This document shows positions 17,470-25,769 of a stretch of DNA of 64,000 bases, one piece after another. Position numbers and translations under genes: made by a program. This stretch comes from CAZHRC01 sp964533865 (GTDB lineage: Bacteria > Bacillota > Clostridia > Tissierellales > Peptoniphilaceae), in assembly GCA_964533865.1 (NCBI GenBank), contig CAZHRC010000009.1, positions 11,916 to 75,915 on the forward strand. The letters are read 5' to 3'. How positions within the stretch are numbered: position 1 is the stretch's first letter; every line of letters starts with the position of its first letter. The notes beneath the pieces were generated by a model, which saw only the letters and a program-made list of their open reading frames with translations, ran no database searches and was not told the origin of the DNA.

Positions 17470-18377
17470 TGGATCTCAAACAACTCGAGATCTTTGTAGC
17501 TGTAGTCGAGTGTCAAAGTTTTTCGGAAGCGGCGAAGAAAATATTTCTCTCCCAACCTACCGTGAGTAGCAATGTGAAACAATTGGAACAGGAGTTCAAC
17601 GTTCTATTGTTACAACGCACAACTAGGCAGCTTTCACTGACTTCAGAGGGGCAGCGGTTTTTCAAACACGCCAAACAAATCCTTGACGCAACCTATGATC
17701 TCTACGATGAATTTGGCAGCGCGAAAACCGCGAGCCACCGGATTCTAATTGGAGGATCTACCATACCAAGCGCATATATTCTACCTCAACTGCTATCAGA
17801 ATTTCAAAAAGCTTACGCGCCACTGCAATTTGAAATCAAACAAACGGATAGCGATGGGGTGATCGATGCCTTGATAGACCAGAAAGTCGATATCGGTTTT
17901 ACAGGAATACACACGGATATTGAGCAATTGACGTGTGTCCCCTTTGCCAAGGATCGCCTGGTTATAATCACACCTCACACGCCATACTATGAAAAATTAT
18001 TGTCTGGTCCTCATGCGTTTAAGCGATTGTTGGAGGAGCCAATCATCAATCGCGAAGTGGGATCGGGAACGACGAAACAATCGGAGCTGTTCTTAAAAGC
18101 CAATGGGGTGGAGGTGGATCGTCTCAACATCGTTTCGATTATGAACGATCAAGAGGCGATCAAACGTGGCGTTTCTAGTGGCTTAGGGATTTCTTTTATC
18201 TCTTATCGAGCAGCTCAAGATTATAAGGACCTGAAGAAAATTTTTGTCTATGAACCTAGCCATCCTATCGAAAGGAACCTTTATCTCGTTTACGATGGAA
18301 ATAGGCGGTTCACTAAGGAGAAAAAATACTTTTTAGACTACGTGTTACAGCTCTGCAAAACATTGGATGAAACGTAA
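17469..18377 (+). CDS. LysR-family transcriptional regulator
   Basis: A 302-residue LysR regulator with an N-terminal winged helix-turn-helix (about 1-60, FSEAAKKIFLSQPTVSSNVK) and a C-terminal periplasmic-binding-protein-like effector domain (about 88-295). It resembles the LysR group often linked to selenium or molybdenum-hydroxylase metabolism, and the neighbouring gene encodes an XdhC-family protein, but this link is an inference. The start shares one base with the stop of the upstream ATPase (TAATG), so it is translated from the same message although the functions look unrelated. A strong hairpin separates it from the convergent xdhC-like gene. Confidence 0.9.
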   Translation: MDLKQLEIFVAVVECQSFSEAAKKIFLSQPTVSSNVKQLEQEFNVLLLQRTTRQLSLTSEGQRFFKHAKQILDATYDLYDEFGSAKTASHRILIGGSTIPSAYILPQLLSEFQKAYAPLQFEIKQTDSDGVIDALIDQKVDIGFTGIHTDIEQLTCVPFAKDRLVIITPHTPYYEKLLSGPHAFKRLLEEPIINREVGSGTTKQSELFLKANGVEVDRLNIVSIMNDQEAIKRGVSSGLGISFISYRAAQDYKDLKKIFVYEPSHPIERNLYLVYDGNRRFTKEKKYFLDYVLQLCKTLDET

Positions 18378-18378
18378 G

Positions 18379-18410
18379 AAACGCCTGGGAGAGAGGCCTC
18401 CCAGGCGTTT
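18379..18410. terminator. Bidirectional terminator between lysR and xdhC-like gene
   Basis: A 13-bp perfect stem (AAACGCCTGGGAG / CTCCCAGGCGTTT) with a 6-nt loop lies between the two convergent stops. T-rich sequence follows on the plus strand. Confidence 0.88.
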
Positions 18411-18414
18411 GATT

Positions 18415-19431
18415 TTACAGCTTTTCGATATAGACTTTCATTTTGCCTCCGCAGATCATTCCGCGATCTGAGGCGCCGTCATTGGTCAGGTCAGCTTCAA
18501 TGATTCGAGGTTCTCCAGATGCGATGACGGTTTCGGCAACGGTTTGTATAAACTGTTCCACACATCCCCCGCCGATGGTGCCGTGCATGAGTCCAGATGC
18601 AGTGCGGATCATTTTTGTGCCTAACCCTCTAGGCGCTGAGCCTTTACGTTCGACTATGGTCATCAGAGCCATAGGTTCGCTGGAGTTTGTACGAAGGGCA
18701 TCGAGTAAGGCTTTTGAGTAGCCGATTTCTGCTTTTTGAGCGTTCTTTTCTTCGATGATTTCGGCGATGATGGATATGGCGATCTCGATGGGGGTCTTCG
18801 CACCGATGTTGAGGCCAATAGGTGTGTGAACGGTGTTGAACTGTTCAAGGGAGTAGCCTTCTTCCAGAAAGCGTTCTTTTGTTTTACGCACCCGATATTT
18901 GCTACCGATCATGCCCACATAGCCGTAGGGGCCATTTAGCACATGTCGAAGACAGGCTTCATCAGAGCTGTGACCGCGAGTAACGATAATGTTATAAGTG
19001 TTGGGGGTCCCTTCTATTTTTGGAAGAGCGGTTTCAAAGTCTTCACAATAGACCACATCGGCACCTGCAGCTCGTGCAAGATCACCAAAATCTTCTCTGT
19101 CGTCAAGTGCTGTGACGTGGATATCCATGTGTTTGAGTAGACGAATGACCTCGAGAGCAACGTGTCCAGCACCGTAGACGACGGCTTCTATTTCTTGAGC
19201 CAAAAACTCAACAAAGAATGTGGAGTTGTCAATGGTGATTAGGGTGTTGCGGGGGACGGCGATAAGTTTAGCTAATCGCTCAGCAAAATAGTCTTTTGAG
19301 CCTTCAATGGCAAAAATTTCTCCGTTGCAAACGATGGCTTTCTCACCGAGATGGTCGCCTTCGACGACGGTGACAATTAAGTTTTCTTCGATGTGTTCCA
19401 CATCTGCAATGGTTTGATTGATTTCTTTCAT
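18415..19431 (-). CDS. XdhC/CoxI-family molybdoenzyme maturation protein
   Basis: XdhC proteins bind molybdenum cofactor and help its sulfuration and insertion into xanthine dehydrogenase-like hydroxylases. The 338-residue product has a Rossmann-type domain first (GAGHVALEVIRLL at about 97-109, through MIGSKYRVRKTKERF) and the CoxI-type domain second (IVERKGSAPRGLGTKM, GTIGGGCVEQF, then MICGGKMKVYIEKL at the C-terminus). In classical XdhC the CoxI domain comes first, so the order is reversed. The start chosen has GAGGTGG eight bases upstream; the frame continues 68 codons further without family features. No molybdenum hydroxylase gene is in the window. Confidence 0.85.
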   Translation of the reverse strand: MKEINQTIADVEHIEENLIVTVVEGDHLGEKAIVCNGEIFAIEGSKDYFAERLAKLIAVPRNTLITIDNSTFFVEFLAQEIEAVVYGAGHVALEVIRLLKHMDIHVTALDDREDFGDLARAAGADVVYCEDFETALPKIEGTPNTYNIIVTRGHSSDEACLRHVLNGPYGYVGMIGSKYRVRKTKERFLEEGYSLEQFNTVHTPIGLNIGAKTPIEIAISIIAEIIEEKNAQKAEIGYSKALLDALRTNSSEPMALMTIVERKGSAPRGLGTKMIRTASGLMHGTIGGGCVEQFIQTVAETVIASGEPRIIEADLTNDGASDRGMICGGKMKVYIEKL

Positions 19432-19582
19432 TACTACCACCTCATCAGTATTATTAAGATCATCATACCACAGAGTTCCCGCCAATCCTAGGTCCATTTG
19501 TGGGATTAAAGGCACGAAGAGATGGTATTGCTGGTACTTCAGGAGTGTAATGAAATGGAAGGAGTATACAACGCTCAGCGAT

Positions 19583-19615
19583 GTGAGGAGGCTTGATGGC
19601 AAGCCAACCCTCCAC
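19583..19615. other. Compact stem-loop in the xdhC/marR divergent intergenic region
   Basis: Between the two divergent starts lies about 285 bp without a gene. It holds a hairpin with a perfect 6-bp core (GGCTTG / CAAGCC, loop ATGG) that can be enclosed by GAGG / CCTC and GTG / CAC pairs. On the minus strand this would be in the leader of the xdhC-like gene. I could not match it to a known RNA class with confidence; a molybdenum-cofactor riboswitch is one idea, given the gene. Confidence 0.3.
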
Positions 19616-19661
19616 AAACTATCAGGTGTCGCCATGATATCTTTTCACGAATGGAAAAAGA

Positions 19662-19698
19662 TTGACTTTCACCCTAATATACTTTAACATTTAAGTAT
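19662..19698 (+). promoter_or_regulatory. Promoter and probable operator of the marR-ABC operon
   Basis: TTGACT and TAACAT are 17 nt apart, 28 nt before the marR start. A 6-bp inverted repeat, ATACTT / AAGTAT with 8-nt spacing (19679-19698), straddles the -10 element. This is a typical position for autorepression by a MarR protein. Confidence 0.55.
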
Positions 19699-19717
19699 TG
19701 CTTTGAGGAGGTGGCCT

Positions 19718-20179
19718 ATGAACGAACAGGTGAAAACCTGCGGTGAAGTGTTGTCATTGATGCGACACATTCACCATAATATTATGCACATTTACCAAGA
19801 AAGACTGGATAAGAAGGGGATGTATGTCGGTATGCCATACTTGATGGCGCTGATCGATAAGCATCCTGATTATTCCCAAAAAGAGCTCGCTGAGAAAATG
19901 CATTTTTCGGAGCCGGCGATGAGTACCGCGATAAAAAAATTGAAACAGAGAAAACTCGTTGATCAGGTGAGCTGCAAAGAGGATATGCGCTTTCGTTCTC
20001 TTGTGCTTACGGATGAAGGGCGAAAGACCCTAGAGGGCGCCAAGGCAGTGATGAATGATCATCTCGAGGGAATGTTTGCAGGATTTGATCCGAAGGAGCG
20101 CCGGGCATTTGTCGATTATCTTACGCGCATCGCCGAGAATATTGAATTAGAAAAGTACGAGGAGGTGAAGGAATGTTAA
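19718..20179 (+). CDS. MarR-family transcriptional regulator
   Basis: A 153-residue MarR-type winged helix regulator, probably the repressor of the two exporter genes that follow. The recognition-helix region is YSQKELAEKMHFSEPAMSTA at about 51-70, followed by the wing CKEDMRFRSLVLTDEGR at about 87-103. A C-terminal dimerisation helix closes the protein. I chose ATG at 19718, which has GAGGAGGTG upstream; the frame is open five codons earlier only through a weak codon. It overlaps the first ABC gene by 7 nt, so repressor and pump are co-expressed. Confidence 0.93.
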   Translation: MNEQVKTCGEVLSLMRHIHHNIMHIYQERLDKKGMYVGMPYLMALIDKHPDYSQKELAEKMHFSEPAMSTAIKKLKQRKLVDQVSCKEDMRFRSLVLTDEGRKTLEGAKAVMNDHLEGMFAGFDPKERRAFVDYLTRIAENIELEKYEEVKEC

Positions 20180-21900
20180 AGAAAATAATTCCTTATATGA
20201 AAAAATACCGATTTTATGCCATTCTCTGTCCACTGCTCATGGTGGTGGAAGTCATGTCGGATATTTTTGTACCCTATATGATGTCGCTGATCGTCGATCA
20301 TGGGATCACACAAAGGGATTTTGGCTACGTGCTAAAGATCGGTGGCTACATGGTGGGTTTTGCACTTTTTGCGATGGCAATCGGCATTATCAGTTCCTAT
20401 TTAGGGGCAAAGGCAGGGTATGGGTTTTCAGGGGAGCTTAGAGCCGCTGCGTTTCGCAAGGTACAAGATTTTTCTTTTGCCAATATTGATCAAATGAGCG
20501 TTCCTTCGTTAATCACGCGATTGACGAACGACTGTGACACGATTGGCCAAGTGGCGATGATGTCGCTACGCATGGCGGTACGAGCGCCAGCGCTTTTGAT
20601 TTTTGCATTGATTATGGCCATCAGAGTCAACGCCCAGCTCGCACTGGTTTTTGCCGTTTCTATTCCAGCTATTGCTATTTTTATCGCTGCGATTTTGAAA
20701 AAGGCACAGCCGATGTTTAAACGGTTGCAGAAAAAAGTCGATGGAATCAACGCTATCGTCCAAGAGGATCTCATTGGAATACGCGTCGTCAAGTCTTTTA
20801 ATCGCCAAGGGTACGAAGAAGGTCGCTTTAAAAAGCGCAATGAAGACTTGCTTCAGCAGGCGATGAAGGCAATTTCTCTGATTGTCCTGCTTATGCCGAT
20901 TATGAACCTCATCGTCTACATCACGATTATCGCTGTGTTGTGGATCGGAGGAAATCAAGTTATGGTGGGTACCATGGGTGGAGGAGAATTGATCGCTTTT
21001 GTTACCTATATCACCCAAATCATGTTGGCGCTCATGTTGTTGTCCATGTATTTTATGCAATATACACGTGGGAGTGCCTCTGCTGCCCGTGTGATTGAAA
21101 TTCTTGAAACCGAACCAGAAATCCACAACCCTGAACACCCGATTGAAGCCGTAGCGGATGGGTCGATCGTCTTCGAAAACGTGAATTTTCGCTATCCAGG
21201 GTATCGAGATAACATTTTAAAAGAGATCAACCTAGATATCGCATCAGGCGAAACTATCGGTATTATAGGTAGTACCGGATCCTCTAAAACCACTTTAGTC
21301 CAAATGATCCCCCGACTCTATGATGTGTCGGAAGGGACGGTCTATGTGGGGGGACACGACGTAAAAGACTATGACATGTCAGCGTTACGAGAAGAGGTCG
21401 CCTTCGTTCTTCAAAAGAATACCCTTTTTTCTGGGACTATTCGCTCCAATATGCTATGGGGGGATGAGAATGCTTCCGACGAGCAGATTGTTGAAGCGTT
21501 GAAAAACGCGGAAGCTTGGGAGTTTGTTTCCAAGTACGCCGACGGATTGGATCATCCAGTAGAACAAGGAGGAACCAATTTCTCTGGTGGCCAACGCCAA
21601 AGGTTGACCATCGCACGCGCTTTAGTGAAGCACCCGAAAATTTTGATCCTGGATGATTCGACGAGTGCGGTGGATATGACTACCGACAAAAAGATCCGTG
21701 ATACTTTTAAGACCAAACTTAAAGGAATCACTAAGCTCATCATTGCTCAACGCATAGCATCGATTAAAGAAGCTGATCGGATTATCGTGTTGGAACAAGG
21801 AGCGGTGCAAATGGTAGGTACACACGCTCAACTCGCTGAACATTGTGATATCTACAAAGAAATACTCGATTCTCAACAGGAAGGAGTGATTGAAGGATGA
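20173..21900 (+). CDS. ABC exporter subunit with degenerate ATP site (BmrC/YheI-like)
   Basis: A 575-residue half-transporter: six membrane helices in residues 1-310 and an ATPase domain from about 330. It appears to be the degenerate half of a heterodimeric multidrug-type exporter. The Walker B segment reads ILILDDSTSAVD with Asp in place of the catalytic Glu, and the switch reads AQR with Gln for His; both are usual in such halves. In addition the Walker A is GSTGSSKT at 366-373, with Ser371 where the glycine before the Lys is nearly invariant. The signature FSGGQRQRL is intact. It overlaps marR by 7 nt and the partner gene by 4 nt (ATGA). The substrate is unknown. Confidence 0.93.
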   Translation: MLKKIIPYMKKYRFYAILCPLLMVVEVMSDIFVPYMMSLIVDHGITQRDFGYVLKIGGYMVGFALFAMAIGIISSYLGAKAGYGFSGELRAAAFRKVQDFSFANIDQMSVPSLITRLTNDCDTIGQVAMMSLRMAVRAPALLIFALIMAIRVNAQLALVFAVSIPAIAIFIAAILKKAQPMFKRLQKKVDGINAIVQEDLIGIRVVKSFNRQGYEEGRFKKRNEDLLQQAMKAISLIVLLMPIMNLIVYITIIAVLWIGGNQVMVGTMGGGELIAFVTYITQIMLALMLLSMYFMQYTRGSASAARVIEILETEPEIHNPEHPIEAVADGSIVFENVNFRYPGYRDNILKEINLDIASGETIGIIGSTGSSKTTLVQMIPRLYDVSEGTVYVGGHDVKDYDMSALREEVAFVLQKNTLFSGTIRSNMLWGDENASDEQIVEALKNAEAWEFVSKYADGLDHPVEQGGTNFSGGQRQRLTIARALVKHPKILILDDSTSAVDMTTDKKIRDTFKTKLKGITKLIIAQRIASIKEADRIIVLEQGAVQMVGTHAQLAEHCDIYKEILDSQQEGVIEG

Positions 21901-23726
21901 CCCATAAAAAACCAGATCAATTGACGCCAAATCGTCCATCAAAGACGTTGAAACGATTGTTTAGCTATTTCAGATTCAATAAAGCGTTATTCTTTGCGGG
22001 TGTTACTTTAATTGCCGTCGGTACTTTAGTCCAAGTGTTGGCAAATGGGCTCCTCAGTCCGATTATTGACAGTGTGACCACGAACAAAAGCCTTGATGAC
22101 CTTATTTTTTACCTTTGGGCTATGGCAGGCTTGGTGGTCATCGTCAGCATCGCCCAGTATTTTGGGGATCTCTTTATGGCAAAACTCGCCCAAGAGACGG
22201 TATTTACCATACGCAACGATTTATTTTCCAAGTTAATGAAGTTACCCGTAGGCTACTTTGACAGTCGCACTCACGGCGACATTATGTCGAGCTTTACCAA
22301 CGACGTGGATATGCTCAATCAATCCTTGGAGCAGAGCGTATCCCAGATTTTGAACTCGGTGGTCACCGTCGTCGGCACGTTTATTATGATGCTGATCTTA
22401 AGCCCTTCGCTCACGCTCATCGTCGTGGTGATGTTGGCGATCATCTTGTTGATGGTGCGCTATATCGGTTCGAAGAGTGCGGCGTTTTATCGTAGACGCC
22501 AAGGTTCCTTAGCGGATCTTAACGGCTATATTGAAGAATCGATGAGCGGACAGCGCGTTGTAAAAGTGTTTAATCACGAAGCGAAGACCATTGAGGAATT
22601 CGATGTGAAAAACGAAGATTTGAAACACAGTGCCACATTCGCTGCGACTTTTGGGGTGATGTTGATGCCTATTATAGGAAACCTAGCCTATTTGCTCTAC
22701 GCTCTAGTGGCAATTTTTGGCGCTTTGAATGTCATCAATCACAAATTGACAGTGGGAAATATCGCTGCTTTTTTGCAGTATACGCGCACGATTACTCGAC
22801 CGATAACCATGGTGTCGAATCAAATGAACACGTTGTTTGCCGCATTAGCTGGGGCGGAACGCATTTTTGATATTTTAGATGAAACCCCAGAGATAATGGA
22901 AGGGGATGTCTCTTTGAACGAGGATTGCGCAGGTCCTAAAGATATGTGTTGGATGGTGACGCAGGAAGGCGGGCAGTTGGAGCGTGTTCCGGTCCAAGGG
23001 GATATTCGATTTTATGACGTGGACTTTGGCTATGTAAAAGAGACAAAAATTCTAAAGAACCTTTCACTGTACGCCAAGCCCGGCCAAAAGATTGCATTTG
23101 TCGGTTCGACTGGCGCTGGAAAGACGACGATCACCAACCTGATCAATCGGTTTTATGAAATTGATAGCGGTACGATTACAGTTGACGGTATCGATATTAA
23201 GCGAATCAACAAAATAGATTTGCGTCGAACGATGGCCATTGTACTTCAGGATGTACACCTCTTTGAAGGGACGATTGCCGATAATATTCGCTACGGAAAA
23301 CTCGACGCCACCGATGAAGAAGTGTATGAAGCTGCGAAGATTGCCAATGCGGATCACTTCATCATGCAATTAGAAGACGGCTACGACACATTCATCGGCT
23401 CCGATGGTGGGATGCTCTCCCAAGGGGAAAGACAGTTGCTTTCCATTGCTCGTGCAGCAGTGGCAGATCCTGCGATCCTCATTCTCGACGAAGCGACATC
23501 TTCTGTCGACACGAGAACCGAGCAATTGATTGAAAAAGGTATGGACACCTTGATGCAGGGTCGAACCACCTTCGTCATCGCTCACAGGCTATCGACGGTC
23601 AGGCGCTCCAATGCGATTATCGTTTTGGAACAAGGCGAGATTATCGAGCGTGGTGACCACGATGCTTTAATGGCACAAAAAGGAAGGTATTACCGATTAA
23701 ACACAGGATCTATCGAATTGAATTAA
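21897..23726 (+). CDS. ABC exporter subunit with intact catalytic residues (BmrD/YheH-like)
   Basis: The 609-residue partner half-transporter, with an N-terminal six-helix membrane domain (about 30-330) and a C-terminal ATPase. Its own motifs are canonical: Walker A GSTGAGKTT at about 402-410, Q-loop VLQDVHLFEGTI, Walker B ILILDEATSSVD with catalytic Glu, and switch His in IAHRLSTVR. The signature reads LSQGERQLL, a form common in this half. An extra insertion of roughly 25 residues lies just before the ATPase domain (around CAGPKDMCWMVTQEGG, about 342-357). Coupling to the upstream half is through an ATGA overlap, and a strong terminator follows. Confidence 0.94.
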   Translation: MTHKKPDQLTPNRPSKTLKRLFSYFRFNKALFFAGVTLIAVGTLVQVLANGLLSPIIDSVTTNKSLDDLIFYLWAMAGLVVIVSIAQYFGDLFMAKLAQETVFTIRNDLFSKLMKLPVGYFDSRTHGDIMSSFTNDVDMLNQSLEQSVSQILNSVVTVVGTFIMMLILSPSLTLIVVVMLAIILLMVRYIGSKSAAFYRRRQGSLADLNGYIEESMSGQRVVKVFNHEAKTIEEFDVKNEDLKHSATFAATFGVMLMPIIGNLAYLLYALVAIFGALNVINHKLTVGNIAAFLQYTRTITRPITMVSNQMNTLFAALAGAERIFDILDETPEIMEGDVSLNEDCAGPKDMCWMVTQEGGQLERVPVQGDIRFYDVDFGYVKETKILKNLSLYAKPGQKIAFVGSTGAGKTTITNLINRFYEIDSGTITVDGIDIKRINKIDLRRTMAIVLQDVHLFEGTIADNIRYGKLDATDEEVYEAAKIANADHFIMQLEDGYDTFIGSDGGMLSQGERQLLSIARAAVADPAILILDEATSSVDTRTEQLIEKGMDTLMQGRTTFVIAHRLSTVRRSNAIIVLEQGEIIERGDHDALMAQKGRYYRLNTGSIELN

Positions 23727-23738
23727 GTGATCGTATAG

Positions 23739-23773
23739 AAAACGCCGACTCTCACTAAGAGAGTCAGCGTTTT
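23739..23773. terminator. Bidirectional terminator between the ABC operon and the F420-ligase-like gene
   Basis: Arms AAAACGC-GACTCTC and GAGAGTC-GCGTTTT with one mismatch form a stem of about 14 bp around ACTAA, between two convergent stops. A-run and T-run flanks serve both directions. Confidence 0.88.
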
Positions 23774-23786
23774 ATTGGGTATGGGA

Positions 23787-24968
23787 TTATTCGTCGGCGA
23801 AGTTGTCAAAGTAGCCTTGGATCAGAACGATCGGGGTCCCTTTGTCGCCAGAGCCAGAGACTAAATCAGAGAGAGAACCGAGCAGATCGGTCAGGCGTCT
23901 AGGCGTCGTGCCCAGAGCATCTTTTGCCGATCGGGTTTCTTTTGAAGCAATGCGATTGCGCATGGCAGCGATGGCTTCTTCTCCATCCATATCCGTGAGA
24001 TCCGTATCTGCGATGTATTTTAACTTTAGTTCATTTGGCGTTCCAACAAGATTGGACGTGTATCCTGGAGAGACGACTGGGTCTGCAAGTTCCCAGATAT
24101 GACCGACGGGATCTTTAAATGCACCGTCTCCGTAAACCATGACCTCAATCTGTTTACCGCTTTCCGCGTTCAAACGCGCTTGAACCGCTTCGACAAAGGC
24201 TTGAGAGTCTCTAGGGAATAATTTGATGGTGTCGTCTGTGGACAAATTGGATCCGTACAATCCGTATTCTGGATTGTAGCCACTGCCGTCAATGGATTCG
24301 GTTAGAATATCTTCTAGGGAGTAGACGGTCTTTGCTCCATTTGCTTTGAGTTGTGCAACGAGTTCATCCGCATCGTGAATGTTGGCGACGAGAAGTTCAG
24401 AAGCTCTCTCGGTGATGTCAGCCAGATTATTGGTTAAGTAGATTTCAATCTTGCCTTCTTCACCCATGGATTTGTACATGTCCACGTAGTCGATGCCGGT
24501 AAAGGGGTGATAGACGCTGTCGCCTGCGACCTCGCGGTAGCGCTCTTCAGTTAAGGTATCGATATTGTTGTTGATGTGATGATCGATGAGGGCTTGTTGA
24601 TCGATCAAACTGTTGCCCACTTCATCGGAAGGGTAGGAGAGAAAGACGACCACTTTTTTATGGGTGTTGACGATGGCTTTCATGATGATTGAGAATCGAT
24701 TTCGACTGAGTATGGGAAAGACCACTCCGATCTCGTCGTCGTATTTGCTGTTGAGATCCTTTGTGATTTGATCGATGTGGACGTAGTTACCTTGTGCGCG
24801 AGCCAGTAGGGACTCGGTGATTGCCACCACATCGAGATCCCGCAATGGGAAACCTTCGCGTTTTGAGGCGTTGAGGACGGTGTCCACAGTGATTTGAACT
24901 AAATCATCACCTTGCTTAATAATTGGCGCTCGCAATCCGCGAGCTACTGTTCCTATACTTCTTTCCAT
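23787..24968 (-). CDS. Coenzyme F420-0:L-glutamate ligase family protein
   Basis: A 393-residue protein whose N-terminal half has the F420-ligase fold signature: GLRAPIIKQGDDLVQI at about 11-26, VVAITESLLARAQGNYV at about 47-63. In archaea and actinobacteria this family adds glutamate to F420. Clostridia generally lack F420, so the substrate here is unknown and the annotation is by family only. The C-terminal Gly/Ser-rich end (GSLSDLVSGSGDKGTP) follows a region with conserved GDGAFKDPVGHIWELADPVV-like residues. AAGGAGA precedes the start. It lies 19 nt downstream of the 5-formyl-THF cyclo-ligase gene and is probably co-transcribed with it. Confidence 0.82.
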   Translation of the reverse strand: MERSIGTVARGLRAPIIKQGDDLVQITVDTVLNASKREGFPLRDLDVVAITESLLARAQGNYVHIDQITKDLNSKYDDEIGVVFPILSRNRFSIIMKAIVNTHKKVVVFLSYPSDEVGNSLIDQQALIDHHINNNIDTLTEERYREVAGDSVYHPFTGIDYVDMYKSMGEEGKIEIYLTNNLADITERASELLVANIHDADELVAQLKANGAKTVYSLEDILTESIDGSGYNPEYGLYGSNLSTDDTIKLFPRDSQAFVEAVQARLNAESGKQIEVMVYGDGAFKDPVGHIWELADPVVSPGYTSNLVGTPNELKLKYIADTDLTDMDGEEAIAAMRNRIASKETRSAKDALGTTPRRLTDLLGSLSDLVSGSGDKGTPIVLIQGYFDNFADE

Positions 24969-24987
24969 AATCGTTTCTCCTTCTGAA

Positions 24988-25578
24988 TTAAACTGTGTCG
25001 GATCGGGTTGGTACTTCTAGCCATCGCTTATCGGTGAGTACGACATTACAAGGGACATCGTGGGGGTCTTTTGGGACCCTATCGACGATTTGTAAATCGT
25101 AACCGATGCCGATGGTTGGGTGTGGCGAATTGAGAGAGGCAAAAAAGCGATCGTAATACCCGGCGCCGTAGCCAAGTCGATAGCCCATCGGATCAAAGGC
25201 TAATCCAGGGACTAGCGATAAGTCGATGGTATTGCGCTCGACGACGATACGGCGTTCTTTTTTTACGGTGAGTATACCGTAGTGGCCAAGCGCTAAGTCG
25301 TCAGGGAAGTTGGTGAGTTGCAGTGCTGACATCTCAGGATTTCCTCGTGTCGTCCAAGGCACGGCAACGCGTTTTCCATCTTGTAGAGCCCGTCGCAATA
25401 TCGCGTGGGTATCGACTTCGTCGCCAAAGCTGATGAAGCAAAAAAGGTGGGTACACTGTCGGTACAGTTCGCTTTCGAACAACCGATTGGCGATTGCCTC
25501 ATCCCATAGTCTTCGATTTGCTGGCGTTACTGCCGATCTCAAATGGCGTTGGCGGATTCTCAGTTCGTTTTTTTCCAT
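24988..25578 (-). CDS. 5-formyltetrahydrofolate cyclo-ligase
   Basis: This enzyme uses ATP to convert 5-formyl-THF to 5,10-methenyl-THF, returning the inactive folate formed by serine hydroxymethyltransferase to the active pool. The product is 196 residues, normal for the family. It has the basic N-terminus with LRIRQRHLRSAV, and the conserved substrate/ATP motif GYRLGYGAGYYDRF at about 131-144. GGGGTGA lies before the start. It is first in a two-gene minus-strand unit with the F420-ligase-like gene and diverges from ftsE. Confidence 0.93.
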   Translation of the reverse strand: MEKNELRIRQRHLRSAVTPANRRLWDEAIANRLFESELYRQCTHLFCFISFGDEVDTHAILRRALQDGKRVAVPWTTRGNPEMSALQLTNFPDDLALGHYGILTVKKERRIVVERNTIDLSLVPGLAFDPMGYRLGYGAGYYDRFFASLNSPHPTIGIGYDLQIVDRVPKDPHDVPCNVVLTDKRWLEVPTRSDTV

Positions 25579-25595
25579 TCAAATCACCCCATGAT

Positions 25596-25601
25596 ATTGT
25601 A
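25596..25601 (-). promoter_or_regulatory. Possible -10 element for the cyclo-ligase gene
   Basis: TACAAT on the minus strand lies 18 nt before the start codon. No good -35 box stands at 16-18 nt, so support is weak. Confidence 0.35.
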
Positions 25602-25734
25602 CCCTATTTTTGTCGAATCCGTTCACATAAATTGACGAGAGAAATGATTCAATCCGGAAATGTTAAATTATCGTAACTTAGTGTAACCAGTCTGTAACTT
25701 CTCTCGGGTTATTCGTGATTTTTAATCGTGACAC

Positions 25735-25743
25735 TGGTATAAT
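25735..25743 (+). promoter_or_regulatory. Extended -10 promoter of ftsE
   Basis: TGGTATAAT is an extended -10 element with a consensus hexamer, 26 nt before the ftsE start. The -35 region is poor, as is usual for extended -10 promoters. Confidence 0.65.
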
Positions 25744-25769
25744 ATACGGAGAAAGTCTGAGGTGAAAGC

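Noticed and set aside
19432..19635. 68-codon N-terminal extension of the XdhC-like protein
   Set aside because: The upstream residues show no family likeness, and a good ribosome site stands before the ATG at 19431.
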